In this document: positions 17,027 through 26,737 of the stretch, piece after piece
Numbering within the stretch: the stretch's first letter is position 1
How the letters are laid out: each line of letters begins with the position of its first letter
Assembly: GCA_002753515.1 (NCBI GenBank)
Contig: PEAK01000008.1
Location: 1-64,000 of the forward strand
Source of the DNA: Magnetococcales bacterium
Lineage (GTDB): Bacteria > Pseudomonadota > Magnetococcia > Magnetococcales > UBA8363
DNA length: 64,000 nucleotides
Direction of reading: 5' to 3'
Notes under the pieces: generated by a model
Seen by the model: the letters and a program-made list of their open reading frames with translations, nothing else
What the model was told of the DNA's origin: nothing
Databases searched by the model: none
Program-made: the position numbers and the translations under genes

Positions 17027-18385
17027 TTAATGCATTGGTTTCCCGGTGGCGGAAGGCTGCGTTGAGAAAATGCGTACCATCGATTCCAGGCTTTCCTCCA
17101 TGGAGCATCCTTGACGCACTGACTGTTTCAGAAAGGCGCGGATGGGTTCGACCAACTGGATGGCGCGATCAATGCGGGGATTGCTTCCTGCGACGTAAGC
17201 ACCGATGTTGATCATATCTTCGGCGCGGACGTAGGCGGCCAGGGATTCGCGCACCTGCGCCGCCCAGCGAATTTGTTCATCGCTAACCAGATCGACCATG
17301 AGACGAGAGATTGAGGCCAGGATATCCAAGGCGGGGTAATGGTTGGCTGCGGCCAAATCCCGGGATAAAACGAAGTGTCCGTCCAAGATACCTCGGACGG
17401 CGTCAACGATGGGATCCTGGAGGTCATCCCCCTCCATCAACACGGTGTACAGACCCGTGATACTGCCGCTACCTTGGTCGCGTCCGGCCCGTTCCAATAA
17501 TTTTGGCAGCAACATGAAGGTTGATGGGGGATAACCGCGACTGGTTGGTGGTTCCCCTCTGGCCAATCCGACTTCGCGCTGTGCCATGGCGAAACGGGTG
17601 ACCGAGTCCATGAGCAACAACACGTGTTTTTCCTTGCTGCGGAAATATTCGGCAATGGCGGTTGCCAGGAAGGCGGCACGCAACCGGAGTAACGGTGGTT
17701 GATCGGAGGTGGCAACGACAACGATGGATCGTGTCATCCCTTCCGGTCCCAAATCTTTTTCCAAGAACTCCACCACTTCGCGTCCGCGTTCGCCAACCAG
17801 TGCGATGACATTGACATCGGCCTCGGTATAGCGGGCCATCATGCCCAACAAGGTACTTTTACCGACGCCGGAGCCGGAAAAGATACCAATACGTTGTCCG
17901 CGCCCCAGGGTTAACAGGGCGTTGATGGCACGGATACCGATATCCAGGGGTTGGTCAATACGGCGACGTAGCATGGGATTGATGGGATCGGCATACAACG
18001 GGACCGATTCCGGGGTATGGATGGGGGGGCCATTATCGATGGGTTGGCCCAAGGGACCGAGGACGCGTCCGAGGAGTTCCTGTCCCACGCCCACTTTTTC
18101 CGAGCGATTTTCGGAAACGATGATACTTCCGGGGTGGATGCCTTTGAGGGAACCCAACGGCATCAACAGCAAGGCATTGTTACGGAAACCGACCACTTCG
18201 GCTTTGAGAGGTTCGGCATCGCCATCGGGAATAACTTCGCACAGATCGCCGATGGATGCGGCTGGTCCCGAACCTTCGATGAGCAGGCCGACCACTTGGG
18301 AAACCCGACCCACACGGCGCAATCCCAAGGCCGACCGGGCGAGGGTGCCATACTGATCCCAGGGGAGTTGCACAGTGGTAGTCAT
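17027..18385 (-). CDS. fliI: Flagellar type III export ATPase FliI
   Basis: 452 residues, normal length. It shows an F1-beta-like fold with Walker A GIFSGSGVGKSTL (near residue 165), VALVGERGREVVEF, LLLMDSVTRFAMAQREV, GEPPTSRGYPPS and GSITGLYTVLMEGDD, which match FliI and not an F1 subunit. It energises export of rod, hook and filament subunits at the cytoplasmic face of the basal body, working with FliH. The start overlaps the end of fliH by four bases. It is the most downstream recognised flagellar gene of the block. Confidence 0.97.
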   Translation of the reverse strand: MTTTVQLPWDQYGTLARSALGLRRVGRVSQVVGLLIEGSGPAASIGDLCEVIPDGDAEPLKAEVVGFRNNALLLMPLGSLKGIHPGSIIVSENRSEKVGVGQELLGRVLGPLGQPIDNGPPIHTPESVPLYADPINPMLRRRIDQPLDIGIRAINALLTLGRGQRIGIFSGSGVGKSTLLGMMARYTEADVNVIALVGERGREVVEFLEKDLGPEGMTRSIVVVATSDQPPLLRLRAAFLATAIAEYFRSKEKHVLLLMDSVTRFAMAQREVGLARGEPPTSRGYPPSTFMLLPKLLERAGRDQGSGSITGLYTVLMEGDDLQDPIVDAVRGILDGHFVLSRDLAAANHYPALDILASISRLMVDLVSDEQIRWAAQVRESLAAYVRAEDMINIGAYVAGSNPRIDRAIQLVEPIRAFLKQSVRQGCSMEESLESMVRIFSTQPSATGKPMH

Positions 18386-19290
18386 GACGGATTCTCTTCC
18401 TCCAAAGTACTACTGTCCGGGTTGGAATCATCCCGGGTTCGCACCGCTTCCATCATGGCCTGCATGGCCTGGAGTCCTTGAGTGGCCAAGGGGGGACGTT
18501 CCATCTCCAGGGAGCGGATGGCCCGGGTGGCTGCGGCATCGAACAGGTCGATATGAGGTCCATGACTCAAACGTTCTTGTAAAAACTGACGGATTTGCAG
18601 TTCCACTTCCTGCATTTGTTCCTCGATGAGATCCTCCAACCCGCCAAAATCGCTGTCCATGATTACCGATCCAGGTTTGACGCCGGGATCCGCTTGCAGC
18701 TCCAGGCCTTCCAATTCTTTGAGATTTTGGACAATATCGTAGACTTCCGGGGCGATGCGCAAAACAATTTTGCGTCGTCCCGCCGCATGTTTCAAAACGC
18801 GTTGAATGCGATGGATGATCCCTTCGGGGTGCATGCTCAACTCGTGGGCCAGCAGCTCCCGGGTCAGTGTGAGGCAGGTCTCGACGAGAAATCTTTCCGA
18901 AGCGGCGAACACGCGTTCTGGAAGGCCGTCGAGTTCACGGAGCAGGGTTTCCAGTTGTGGCAGGACCCGATTGATTTCCTGCTGCATTTTTTGTTCGCCG
19001 ATCTCCAAGCCCGCTTTTTCCGCTTCGGCGTAAACTTTTTGATAGAGTTCGCGTTCCACTTCCTCCATGCGCCGGCGTTGGATTTCTTCCGGGGGTATCG
19101 GCGGGATTTCCACCTGGCGTTTGATTTCGGGCAAGCGTCCGTTGGGCAGGTAGCGAATGAAAACTTCCCCTTCATCCGCCGCCGACTTTTGCTGGGCCAG
19201 CAAATCGCTATAGAGCAAACGACGCAGGGCCTCACCCTGACCCTCCTCGTTGCGGATCAACTCCCCACCCGGTGCAGCCGCCATAATCAA
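18382..19290 (-). CDS. fliH: Flagellar export regulator FliH
   Basis: 302 residues, longer than the roughly 230 of enteric FliH because of an extra N-terminal charged region. The charged alpha-helical middle (EEIQRRRMEEVERELYQKVYAEA) and the C-terminal domain (ERFLVETCLTLTRELLAHEL, DPGVKPGSVIMDSDFG) fit FliH, which is related to the stator subunits of ATP synthases. FliH inhibits FliI and tethers it to the export gate. GGGAGG six bases upstream fixes the start; it overlaps fliI by four bases and follows fliG by 27 bases. Confidence 0.93.
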   Translation of the reverse strand: MIMAAAPGGELIRNEEGQGEALRRLLYSDLLAQQKSAADEGEVFIRYLPNGRLPEIKRQVEIPPIPPEEIQRRRMEEVERELYQKVYAEAEKAGLEIGEQKMQQEINRVLPQLETLLRELDGLPERVFAASERFLVETCLTLTRELLAHELSMHPEGIIHRIQRVLKHAAGRRKIVLRIAPEVYDIVQNLKELEGLELQADPGVKPGSVIMDSDFGGLEDLIEEQMQEVELQIRQFLQERLSHGPHIDLFDAAATRAIRSLEMERPPLATQGLQAMQAMMEAVRTRDDSNPDSSTLEEENPS

Positions 19291-19317
19291 CCTCCCATCC
19301 GCCCCAACACCAACTGA

Positions 19318-20391
19318 TTACAACACCACGTCGTCGGAACCTTTGCCCATGATGACAATAGCGCCTTCCGACTCCAATTTTCTGGCAACTTTGAGGATAC
19401 CTTGTTGCGCAGCCTCGACATCGGAGACCTTGACGGGTCCCATCATCTCCAAATCCTCGCGCAACATTTCTGCGGCCCGTTCCGACATATTGAGGAAAAA
19501 CTTTTCTTTGAGGCGGTCGTCGGCACCCTTGAGTGCTGAGAGCAACTCGTCGTTGGAAATTTCCCGGAGCAATGTTTGGAAGCTCTTGTCGTCCATGAGC
19601 AGCAAATCTTCGAACAGGAACATTTCCTTACGCACTTCTTCAGCGAGCGGGTTATCCTCCTCGTCCAGATAGGCCAGGAGTTTGTCGGAAATTTCCCGAC
19701 TCATCATATTGAGGAGTTCGGCCACCTTCTTGACACCACCACCGCCCTCCTGGGCATAACTGCCACGCGTTGCCCCGAGGGCATTGAGTTCGGTGAGCAA
19801 GGATTCTTCGATATCCAGCAACGCCCCCGGAGGTAGATTTCCCAGGCGTGCCATGCGATAGATGACTTCCTGTTGCGTGTCGTGGGCGAGGAAGTCAATG
19901 ACGAACGAAGCCTGTTCCAGTTGCAGTTGCGACAGGATCAGGGCGATGCTTTGCGGATGTTCGTTGGCCAGGAAGGTGGCCACCAGGGTTGGTTCCATGG
20001 CATTGAGGATTTCCCATGGGGTATTTTTGGGTCCTTGTTGCAATTCTTTGAGCAATTGCCGGCCCTTTTCCTTGCCCAGGGCCTTCATGACCAAATCCTT
20101 GACCTTGTTCATGCCGCCACGGACATCGAACTGCTGCAATTCAAATTTGTCGAGGAATTCCTGGCGTACGGCCTGAACCACGTCCTGGGGCATGACACCG
20201 ATCCGGGCGATGGTTCGGGATATTTCCCGTATTTCGTCCTCTTGCAGACCCTCCATGATTTTTTTGGAATCGGGATCCGGCAGCGACAAAAGAAAGATTG
20301 CCGCCTTTTCCTTTCCGGATAAACGAACCCGGCGGGTACTGGTTTTTTTCGAGTCGGATGCCGCTCCCGGCCAAACCTGTGTCTCACCCAT
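19318..20391 (-). CDS. fliG: Flagellar motor switch protein FliG
   Basis: 357 residues. The FliG N- and middle domains are clear (GKEKAAIFLLSLPD; the conserved EHPQ motif in LANEHPQSIALILSQL; PPGALLDIEESLLTEL), and the C-terminal torque helix region carries alternating charges (ALKGADDRLKEKFFLNMSERAAEMLREDLEMMG). It sits on the MS ring (FliF) and contacts the MotA stator to generate torque and switching. It is separated from fliF by 129 non-coding bases, more than the other gaps of the block, so a secondary promoter is possible. Confidence 0.97.
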   Translation of the reverse strand: MGETQVWPGAASDSKKTSTRRVRLSGKEKAAIFLLSLPDPDSKKIMEGLQEDEIREISRTIARIGVMPQDVVQAVRQEFLDKFELQQFDVRGGMNKVKDLVMKALGKEKGRQLLKELQQGPKNTPWEILNAMEPTLVATFLANEHPQSIALILSQLQLEQASFVIDFLAHDTQQEVIYRMARLGNLPPGALLDIEESLLTELNALGATRGSYAQEGGGGVKKVAELLNMMSREISDKLLAYLDEEDNPLAEEVRKEMFLFEDLLLMDDKSFQTLLREISNDELLSALKGADDRLKEKFFLNMSERAAEMLREDLEMMGPVKVSDVEAAQQGILKVARKLESEGAIVIMGKGSDDVVL

Positions 20392-20520
20392 GACAATATC
20401 TCTGCCTTCTTAAGGGATTGTGCTTATGACGCTCACTTTTTAAGGTAGAAGGTTTTCGGCCCTGTTTTTTTCAAGAATATTACCTACAACCAGCCGGTAC
20501 ACCATTCCCTTGATGTTTGT

Positions 20521-22170
20521 TCAGTTATCCAAAGCCAGCCAGGAGCGGATAATTTCCCTGGCATCTTCGACGTGTTCGTTGATCATTTGCGATGTCAGTT
20601 TAATGTTACGATCGGGCACCCGCATCCGAATGGGTTGTTCCGTGGGCAGCGTACCAATGCCCTCGTTGAGCAATTGTTCCTCCAGTTCGGCGACGGCGGC
20701 CGGAACGCCACTGGTATCGGCAGTCAATTCGTTCTCCATCAATTTTTGCACCATGGGTCTCAGGACCACGAAGAGAACCAGGAGAATGATCGCACCGAAG
20801 CCCACCTGCAACCAGAATGTAGGATTTTTCCAGAATGGTGTACCTTCTTCTTCAGCGGACACCAGGGGTGCGAAGGGTGATTCAGACACTTCGATGGTGT
20901 CGCCGCGGTCTGAACGGAAACCGACAGCTTGCTCCACGATTTTTTTCAAATTTTTCAGCTCATCATCGGTGCGTTTGACGTATTGGAGCGGGCCGTCACC
21001 TTTTTCTGGTTTTTCCATCTTGGCATCCACCAGGACAGCGATGGACAAGCGTTTGATGGTACCCACGGGCAGCAGGGTTTTTTCCACTTTTTTGGAAATT
21101 TCATAATTGATGGTTTCCCGTTCCACGTTGCGTGTCTGATTGGAACCGGAAGAGCCTGAGCCGGCCTTGTCGTTGGCATCGTTGGGTCTGACCCCCGGGG
21201 TGCCGCTGGACCCGAATTCCCCTTTGGAGTTTTCGCTGGTGACCTGCTCACTACGGGCAACCTGACCATCCGGGTTGAAGATTTCCTCCTGACGTTCGAC
21301 CCGTGACAAATCCAGGTCGGCGGTAATGCGTACAATGCTGCGACTGATACCGCTGGCATTGATGCCGATGATTTTATCGAGCATGGCCTGGGCACGTGTT
21401 TCCAGGGATTTTTCGACCTGTTTTTGCATGTCCATGGACTCATCGGCTCCCATACGCCCATCTTTGGAAACCTCTTTGCCGCCGGCGACGATATTACCCT
21501 TATGATCCAACAAGGTGACCTGGGATTCTTCCAATCCTTCCACTGCTGCCGCCACGAGATGGACGATGCCTTCAGCCTGTTTGGCATTGAGTGGATGTTT
21601 CAATTCCATGACAACCGAAGCAGTGGCTTTACGTTCTTCGGTGACAAATAGCGATTGTTTGGGCAGGACCAGATGGACACGGGCCTTACTGATGGCTTCG
21701 ATGCTTTCGATGGTCCGGGCCAGTTCTCCCTGTAACGCCCTTTGGTAATTCATCCTTTGCATGAAATCGGTCATTCCGACCAGGTTGCCCTGATCAAACA
21801 ATTCAAATCCGACCCCGGTGCCTTTTTTGGGCAGACCCATAGTTGCCATTTCCAGGCGCAAGTTATAAACCCTGTCTGCCGGGACTTCGATGGAGGTGCC
21901 CCCCAGGCCGATCTGGTAGGGAACGTTCAATTTGTTCAGTTCTTCGACAACCCGTCCCGCCTCGGCTTCCGGCAAGCTGGAAAAAAGCACTTTGTAGGAG
22001 GGGCGGGTGACAAACCAGATGACGGCCGTCAATGCAATGACAGTGGCGATAATGGCCACTATCAAGCCGTTGCGTCCTCCCAACGGAAGGTTTTCCAGAA
22101 ACCGCGTAAAGGCTTCCGCCGGGGTTTCATTCTTTCCAGTGGAGGATGCGGAGGTCGCGGATTCAGCCAT
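20521..22170 (-). CDS. fliF: Flagellar MS-ring protein FliF
   Basis: 549 residues. The N-terminal membrane helix (NGLIVAIIATVIALTAVIWF, about 34-56) is followed by the YscJ/FliF periplasmic ring domains (YKVLFSSLPEAEAGRVVEEL, ERKATASVVMELKHP), a Gly/Ser-rich disordered region, and a second membrane helix (PTFWLQVGFGAIILLVLFVVL, about 448-468). The C-terminal cytoplasmic tail (INEHVEDAREIIRSWLALDN) has the FliG-binding pattern. It forms the basal MS ring. GAGGA six bases before ATG supports the start. Confidence 0.97.
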   Translation of the reverse strand: MAESATSASSTGKNETPAEAFTRFLENLPLGGRNGLIVAIIATVIALTAVIWFVTRPSYKVLFSSLPEAEAGRVVEELNKLNVPYQIGLGGTSIEVPADRVYNLRLEMATMGLPKKGTGVGFELFDQGNLVGMTDFMQRMNYQRALQGELARTIESIEAISKARVHLVLPKQSLFVTEERKATASVVMELKHPLNAKQAEGIVHLVAAAVEGLEESQVTLLDHKGNIVAGGKEVSKDGRMGADESMDMQKQVEKSLETRAQAMLDKIIGINASGISRSIVRITADLDLSRVERQEEIFNPDGQVARSEQVTSENSKGEFGSSGTPGVRPNDANDKAGSGSSGSNQTRNVERETINYEISKKVEKTLLPVGTIKRLSIAVLVDAKMEKPEKGDGPLQYVKRTDDELKNLKKIVEQAVGFRSDRGDTIEVSESPFAPLVSAEEEGTPFWKNPTFWLQVGFGAIILLVLFVVLRPMVQKLMENELTADTSGVPAAVAELEEQLLNEGIGTLPTEQPIRMRVPDRNIKLTSQMINEHVEDAREIIRSWLALDN

Positions 22171-22264
22171 GGTTTGTCCTCTTTGTGATCTGACTTGGTT
22201 GGTCTCGACCGTTTTGAACGATAGTTGGTTGATGGTCAGGGTTTAATGACAGCACCTACCATCC

Positions 22265-22570
22265 TCAGGCCGGCATACTCATGACTTCTCGATAGACATC
22301 CAGAGCTTTGTTACGTACCTGGATCAATAATTTGAGATGCAGTTCGGCTTCGGACGAGGCGACCTGGGCCTCATGGATGCTGACGCCCGCATTGCCCAGG
22401 AGTGCGCGATCACCCAATTCCTTGGCCCGTTTCTCCATACGATCCGTTTCTTTGATCTGTTTGCCCAGCATATCCGAGAACTCCTCCCAGGCATCCCCTT
22501 TTTCTGCCCCGGTAGCGTACAGAGTGGATATGTTGGAACTGGTCAAATTGGCGACGGGTTGAATACTCAT
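22265..22570 (-). CDS. fliE: Flagellar rod-MS ring junction protein FliE
   Basis: 101 residues, usual length. The C-terminal part carries the family pattern NAGVSIHEAQVASSEAELHLKLLIQVRNKALDVYREVMSMPA, with the helix that contacts the rod proteins. FliE joins the MS ring to the proximal rod and is the first rod component exported. It lies 18 bases after flgC and 94 bases before fliF in the flgB-flgC-fliE-fliF-fliG-fliH-fliI order. Confidence 0.96.
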   Translation of the reverse strand: MSIQPVANLTSSNISTLYATGAEKGDAWEEFSDMLGKQIKETDRMEKRAKELGDRALLGNAGVSIHEAQVASSEAELHLKLLIQVRNKALDVYREVMSMPA

Positions 22571-22588
22571 GGCGAATGGGAATCCTTA

Positions 22589-23014
22589 TTATTTACCAAT
22601 TTCCAGGGCTTTCATGGCCATGGCTTTGGAGGCGTTGAGAACGGTTACATTGGATTCGTAAGAACGGCTGGCCGACATCATGTTGACCATTTCGGTGACC
22701 ATATCGATATTGGGCATGGCCACATAACCATCGGCATTGGCATCGGGATGGTTGGGATCGTATTGCATGCGTGCGGGCCGTTCGTCCACATGGATGCGTT
22801 CCACGGAGACCCCGGTGGATCCCGCGATGGCCTCCTGGCTGAGCATTTCGTTGAAAGGTTTAGCGGCAAAGATGGGATCTTTGCGTTTGTAAGGTCCCCC
22901 CTCGGGTGTACGGGTGGTCTGGGCATTGGCGACGTTTTCAGAGATGACGTTCATCCGCAAACGTTGCGCTGCCAGACCTGAGGAGGTCACTTTGAATGAT
23001 GTGAGAAAATCCAT
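22589..23014 (-). CDS. flgC: Flagellar proximal rod protein FlgC
   Basis: 141 residues. The N-terminal rod motif (SGLAAQRLRMNVISENVANAQT) and the C-terminal motif (NIDMVTEMVNMMSASRSYESN) match FlgC; rod, hook and hook-associated proteins share these terminal coiled-coil segments. It builds the proximal rod with FlgB, FlgF and FliE. AAGGAG precedes the start. It lies directly after flgB with a 28-base gap. Confidence 0.96.
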   Translation of the reverse strand: MDFLTSFKVTSSGLAAQRLRMNVISENVANAQTTRTPEGGPYKRKDPIFAAKPFNEMLSQEAIAGSTGVSVERIHVDERPARMQYDPNHPDANADGYVAMPNIDMVTEMVNMMSASRSYESNVTVLNASKAMAMKALEIGK

Positions 23015-23042
23015 GGATCAAAGACTCCTTGGTGCCGTGTGA

Positions 23043-23450
23043 TTATTGGCCGGCTATCGCCATGCGCACACTGGAAATCTGCGAACTCAATGATTGAACG
23101 GCATAGTTGTAGAGCAACTGGTTGGCCGATTGCATGGCCATTTCCTGTTCCATATCGACGCTGTTCAAGTCACCCCTGGGGATGGGTATTTCCACCGCCT
23201 GTAATTCTCCGGCAACGGGACCTTCGTAAGGGACGGGCATGTGCTTGCCACTGGTCCGTGTCATGGCCATGGAGCCGGGTGGCGGCATGGCTTTGGCCAT
23301 TTCATCTTCAAATTCCAGACGCATGGACTTGTAGCCAGGGGTATCCACATTGGCAATATTGGCGGCGATCAATTCTTGACGCTGTTGTCTCAGATTCAGA
23401 AGATTGGTCTTGAAAGCCCCTGCTGGACCCAGCAAACCTAATCCGGCCAT
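23043..23450 (-). CDS. flgB: Flagellar proximal rod protein FlgB
   Basis: 135 residues from the ATG at 23450, preferred over the track start six codons earlier because GGAG lies seven bases before it. The N-terminal rod motif (LRQQRQELIAANIANVDTPGYKSM) and C-terminal MEQEMAMQSANQLLYNYAVQ identify FlgB. First gene of the flagellar block; a sigma-54-like promoter sits 67 bases upstream. Confidence 0.95.
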   Translation of the reverse strand: MAGLGLLGPAGAFKTNLLNLRQQRQELIAANIANVDTPGYKSMRLEFEDEMAKAMPPPGSMAMTRTSGKHMPVPYEGPVAGELQAVEIPIPRGDLNSVDMEQEMAMQSANQLLYNYAVQSLSSQISSVRMAIAGQ

Positions 23451-23516
23451 GTTTTTTCTCCATGTCAAATCGTTGGCGAAAAGCTTGGAAAAGCCCTTTG
23501 CGCAACAAATAACGAA

Positions 23517-23531
23517 GCATGGAACATGCCA
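23517..23531 (-). promoter_or_regulatory. Candidate sigma-54 promoter for flgB
   Basis: Read on the minus strand: TGGCATGTTCCATGC, matching the -24/-12 form TGGCACG-N4-TTGC at 9 of 11 defined bases with GG and GC at the correct 10-base separation. It would start transcription about 55 bases before flgB. Sigma-54 drives early or middle flagellar genes in many bacteria; no enhancer-binding activator is seen nearby. Confidence 0.42.
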
Positions 23532-23568
23532 AAAATGGTTATTGAATTTGAACCGGGTGGGTCAATGC

Positions 23569-24867
23569 CTAAGGAACGGTCAGTGTAAAGGCCACCTGTT
23601 GAGCGGCATCGAGCGTGGCATCGATGATTGCATCATCATGGGCGATGGAGAGGAATCCCGCTTCAAATTGGCTGGGAGCCAAAAAAATGCCTTGCTGCAA
23701 CATGCCATGAAACCAACGATTGAAGCGAATGCGATCACTGGTGTTGGCTTCATCAAAATTTTTCACGGTTTTATTGTTGGTGAAAAACAGCCCGAACATG
23801 GAGCCGACCCGGGTAGCGACATGGGGGATGGCATTGGATTCCAGGATGGAGCTGATTCCGGCGCACAGCCGTTGGCAGCGCCATTCCAGGGTTTCATAGA
23901 ATCCTGGTTGTGAAAGGATATTCAAGGTGGCCAAACCGGCGGCTGTGGCCAGGGGATTGCCCGAGAGGGTACCTGCCTGATAGACCGGACCCGAGGGGGC
24001 GATTTGTTGCATCAAATCGCGTCGACCGCCGTAGGCTCCCACGGGCAAGCCGCCGCCAATGATTTTGCCCAAGGTTGTCAGGTCGGGGGTGACGCCGTAC
24101 AGCTCCTGGGCACCGCCCCGGGCGACACGAAACCCGGTCATGACCTCGTCAAAAATCAACAAGGTGCCGTGACGGCGGCAGATGGTCGCGAGGCCTTGAA
24201 GAAAGCCGGGTTCAGGTGGCACGCACCCCATGTTACCCGCCACCGGTTCGACGATGACGGCGGCGATGCCGGCGTCATGGCGGGCGAACAGGTCGTTGAC
24301 GGCTTGAAGATTGTTGTAGGGCAGGGTCAAGGTTTGTTGCACTGTTGCCTGTGGTACTCCGGGAGAGGAGGGGACACCGAAGGTTGCCAGCCCCGACCCC
24401 GCTTTGGCTAGAAAGGCATCGCCATGGCCGTGGTAACACCCTTCAAACATGAGCAAACTGTCACGACCGGTAGCGGCCCGGGCCAGACGCACGGCGCTCA
24501 TGGTTGCTTCAGTGCCGGAGTTGACCAGGCGAACCATTTCGATGGATGGCACCAGGTTGATGATGGTTTCCGCCAGTTGCACCTCTTTTTCCGTGGGAGC
24601 GCCGAACGAGGCCCCCCGGCTCATGGCTTTCTGAACGGCTTCGACCACTTCCGGGTGGGCGTGGCCGCAAATCATGGGTCCCCAGGAACCGATGTAATCG
24701 ATGTAGTGTCGGTTATCCACGTCCACCACCCGGGCACCCTGGGCGCTTTGGATGAAGGGGGGTGTTCCGCCGACAGCTTTGAAGGCTCGTACCGGAGAAT
24801 TGACGCCACCGGGAATGCTGTGTTGCGCCCTTTGAAAAAGAGTATCGGATTGTGTCATCGGATTCAT
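23569..24867 (-). CDS. hemL: Glutamate-1-semialdehyde 2,1-aminomutase
   Basis: 432 residues; MTQSD at 24858 is an alternative start. This class III aminotransferase moves the amino group to give 5-aminolevulinate in the C5 haem pathway. Visible motifs are [66 protein letters not shown] and [18 protein letters not shown] with the PLP lysine. The C5 pathway is a useful lineage clue, since most alphaproteobacteria instead use HemA-type ALA synthase. Monocistronic here; the gene is divergent from the ankyrin gene. Confidence 0.96.
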   Translation of the reverse strand: MNPMTQSDTLFQRAQHSIPGGVNSPVRAFKAVGGTPPFIQSAQGARVVDVDNRHYIDYIGSWGPMICGHAHPEVVEAVQKAMSRGASFGAPTEKEVQLAETIINLVPSIEMVRLVNSGTEATMSAVRLARAATGRDSLLMFEGCYHGHGDAFLAKAGSGLATFGVPSSPGVPQATVQQTLTLPYNNLQAVNDLFARHDAGIAAVIVEPVAGNMGCVPPEPGFLQGLATICRRHGTLLIFDEVMTGFRVARGGAQELYGVTPDLTTLGKIIGGGLPVGAYGGRRDLMQQIAPSGPVYQAGTLSGNPLATAAGLATLNILSQPGFYETLEWRCQRLCAGISSILESNAIPHVATRVGSMFGLFFTNNKTVKNFDEANTSDRIRFNRWFHGMLQQGIFLAPSQFEAGFLSIAHDDAIIDATLDAAQQVAFTLTVP

Positions 24868-24999
24868 GGCACCAAGAGTAAAGGGTGTATCGGCACGGCC
24901 TGGATTGATATACTATCGACGGGGTGATGTTGGCAGGCCCAGCGCTTAGGGACAAGGTATAACGTCAGGCCGATGAATTTTTTTTCGAGGAGGTGACTC

Positions 25000-25752
25000 T
25001 TGGCCGATCAAGACATGGAGGGGTGGGATCCATCGCCGGTATTGGCACTGTTGGAAAATGGCGGAGATCTAAACGTTCACGATTCGGAAGGTTGGACGCC
25101 TCTGCACCGGGCGGTCCAAGAAGGGCTGGAAGATTTGGTGTTGCGTTTGCTGAAGGCCAAGGCGGACGTTCAGGCTATCGACAACTACCGCTGGACGCCT
25201 TTGCATTGGGCGGCGGTGCGGGGTAACAGCACCTTGGCCCGCATCCTGCTGGAACATGGTGCCGATGTGACGGCAACCGATCTTGATTTGGAAACCCCGC
25301 TCCATTGGGCTTCTTCATGGAACCATGTAGATGTTGCCAAACTGTTGTTGGAACATGGTTCCGAGTTGGAAGCGGCGGATCGGTATGGGGAGACGCCGTT
25401 GTACCAGGCTTGTCAGGAGGGTAACCAAGAGGTGGCGGAGCTGTTGTTGCGCTATGGTGCCCGTGCCGATGTTCGCAATCTGGAGGGTAATCAGCCGTTA
25501 CATTGCTCCATTTTTTTTGGTCACGAAGAGGTGGTGGCGCTGTTGCTGGCGCATGGTGTTGATGTCAACAGCCGTACCCCGAAACAACGAACACCATTGC
25601 ATCTGGCGGTAGGCCGCCACAGCTTGCCGATGATAACCAACCTGTTACAAGCGGGAGCCGACCCTGGTTTAAAGGATGACGATGGTCAGGATTCTCGGGC
25701 TTTGGCGGAACAACAGGGTGATGTGGCGCTTGCCCAACGATTGCAGAAATAG
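25000..25752 (+). CDS. Ankyrin-repeat protein
   Basis: 250 residues built almost wholly of about seven 33-residue ankyrin repeats (GWTPLHRAVQEGLEDLVLRLL, WTPLHWAAVRGN, TPLHWASSWNHVDVAKLLLEHG, TPLYQACQEGNQEVAELLLRYG, QPLHCSIFFGHEEVVALLLAHG, TPLHLAVG...). It has no signal peptide, so it is probably a cytoplasmic protein-binding scaffold; the partner is unknown. It begins at a TTG at 25000 with GAGGAGG just upstream. Its stop is only 13 bases before the phosphoesterase TTG start, suggesting cotranslation. Confidence 0.9.
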   Translation: MADQDMEGWDPSPVLALLENGGDLNVHDSEGWTPLHRAVQEGLEDLVLRLLKAKADVQAIDNYRWTPLHWAAVRGNSTLARILLEHGADVTATDLDLETPLHWASSWNHVDVAKLLLEHGSELEAADRYGETPLYQACQEGNQEVAELLLRYGARADVRNLEGNQPLHCSIFFGHEEVVALLLAHGVDVNSRTPKQRTPLHLAVGRHSLPMITNLLQAGADPGLKDDDGQDSRALAEQQGDVALAQRLQK

Positions 25753-25765
25753 GGGAGCCGATATT

Positions 25766-26683
25766 TTGGGACGGGGAATAGCCTTCGTATTTTTTCTTCT
25801 ATCGGTGTTGGGTGCGGGGAGCGTGGCAGGGGCTGCCATGGTCACCTCTGCGCAGCCCGGGAAGGCGGTTTTTTTTGCCCTGGGGGATCATGGGGTGGGT
25901 AACAAAAATCAACGACGTGTCGCTCATGCCATGGAACGGGTGGCAAGCCAAACGGGTGGAGTGGATTGGGTGTTGTTGTTGGGGGACAATTTTTATCCCA
26001 AGGGCGTTGTTTCCGACAAGGATCCGAAATGGCGATCTCATTTTGAATCCATCTATGATGGTCCCATTTTGGCAAACACTCCTTTTTATGCCGTATTGGG
26101 TAATCATGATGCCGGGTCCAGTCTGGATGCCCAGGTGGACTACGGGCGCAACAAAATGGGAAGCGGTCGTTGGCGGATGGAGGGGCGTCAATACGTGGTG
26201 GATCACGGCCAGACAACATCGGGGCAACCGTTGCTGCGCATGGTTATGCTGGATGGTCAGCAGGATGTTGAAATCCAGAAAAATTTTGTCCGTCAGGCCT
26301 TTTCTCAACCATCAAATCAACCCATGTGGCGCATGGTGGCCAGTCATTACCCGCTGCATTCCAGCGGCCTGCATGGTGATACCAATCGCTTGTTGAATGA
26401 ATTATTGCCAATCCTGCAAGCTGAAAAAATTGACGTTTATTTATGTGGTCATGATCACGACCTGGAGATGATTGCGCCACCTAGTGAGCCGGTACAAATT
26501 ATTTCTGGTGCGGGTGGGGCTGATTTGTATGCACTACGTGAAAAAAATCCTTGGTCGCAGTTCTTCGCCAAACGTTTTGGTTTTGTCCAATGGGTGGTTT
26601 CGGAACAAAATCTGGATGTAACGTTCTTTGAGGATCAGGGGAATGTGTTGTATAACAAACAGATTGCACGTCGGGGCAGATAA
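25766..26683 (+). CDS. Secreted calcineurin-like metallophosphoesterase (acid phosphatase type)
   Basis: 305 residues when started at TTG 25766, which has AGGGGAG eight bases upstream and immediately precedes a signal peptide (GRGIAFVFFLLSVLGAGSVAGA). The earlier track start lies inside the ankyrin gene and would place the signal internally. Metal-binding motifs are ALGDHG, LLLGDNFYP, AVLGNHD, ASHYPLHSSG and LCGHDHDLEM, as in purple-acid-phosphatase-like enzymes. It is probably periplasmic and acts on phosphomonoesters; the substrate is unknown. Cotranscribed with the ankyrin gene. Confidence 0.9.
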   Translation: MGRGIAFVFFLLSVLGAGSVAGAAMVTSAQPGKAVFFALGDHGVGNKNQRRVAHAMERVASQTGGVDWVLLLGDNFYPKGVVSDKDPKWRSHFESIYDGPILANTPFYAVLGNHDAGSSLDAQVDYGRNKMGSGRWRMEGRQYVVDHGQTTSGQPLLRMVMLDGQQDVEIQKNFVRQAFSQPSNQPMWRMVASHYPLHSSGLHGDTNRLLNELLPILQAEKIDVYLCGHDHDLEMIAPPSEPVQIISGAGGADLYALREKNPWSQFFAKRFGFVQWVVSEQNLDVTFFEDQGNVLYNKQIARRGR

Positions 26684-26737
26684 TCGGATGTAATAATGAT
26701 TTTGTGTTTCATTCATCAATCATAAAGGGGGAACTTT

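Noticed and set aside
26676-26683. GCAGATAA resembling a sigma-28 -10 element before the chemoreceptor
   Set aside because: No TAAA -35 element at the right distance, and the match lies at the stop of the previous gene.
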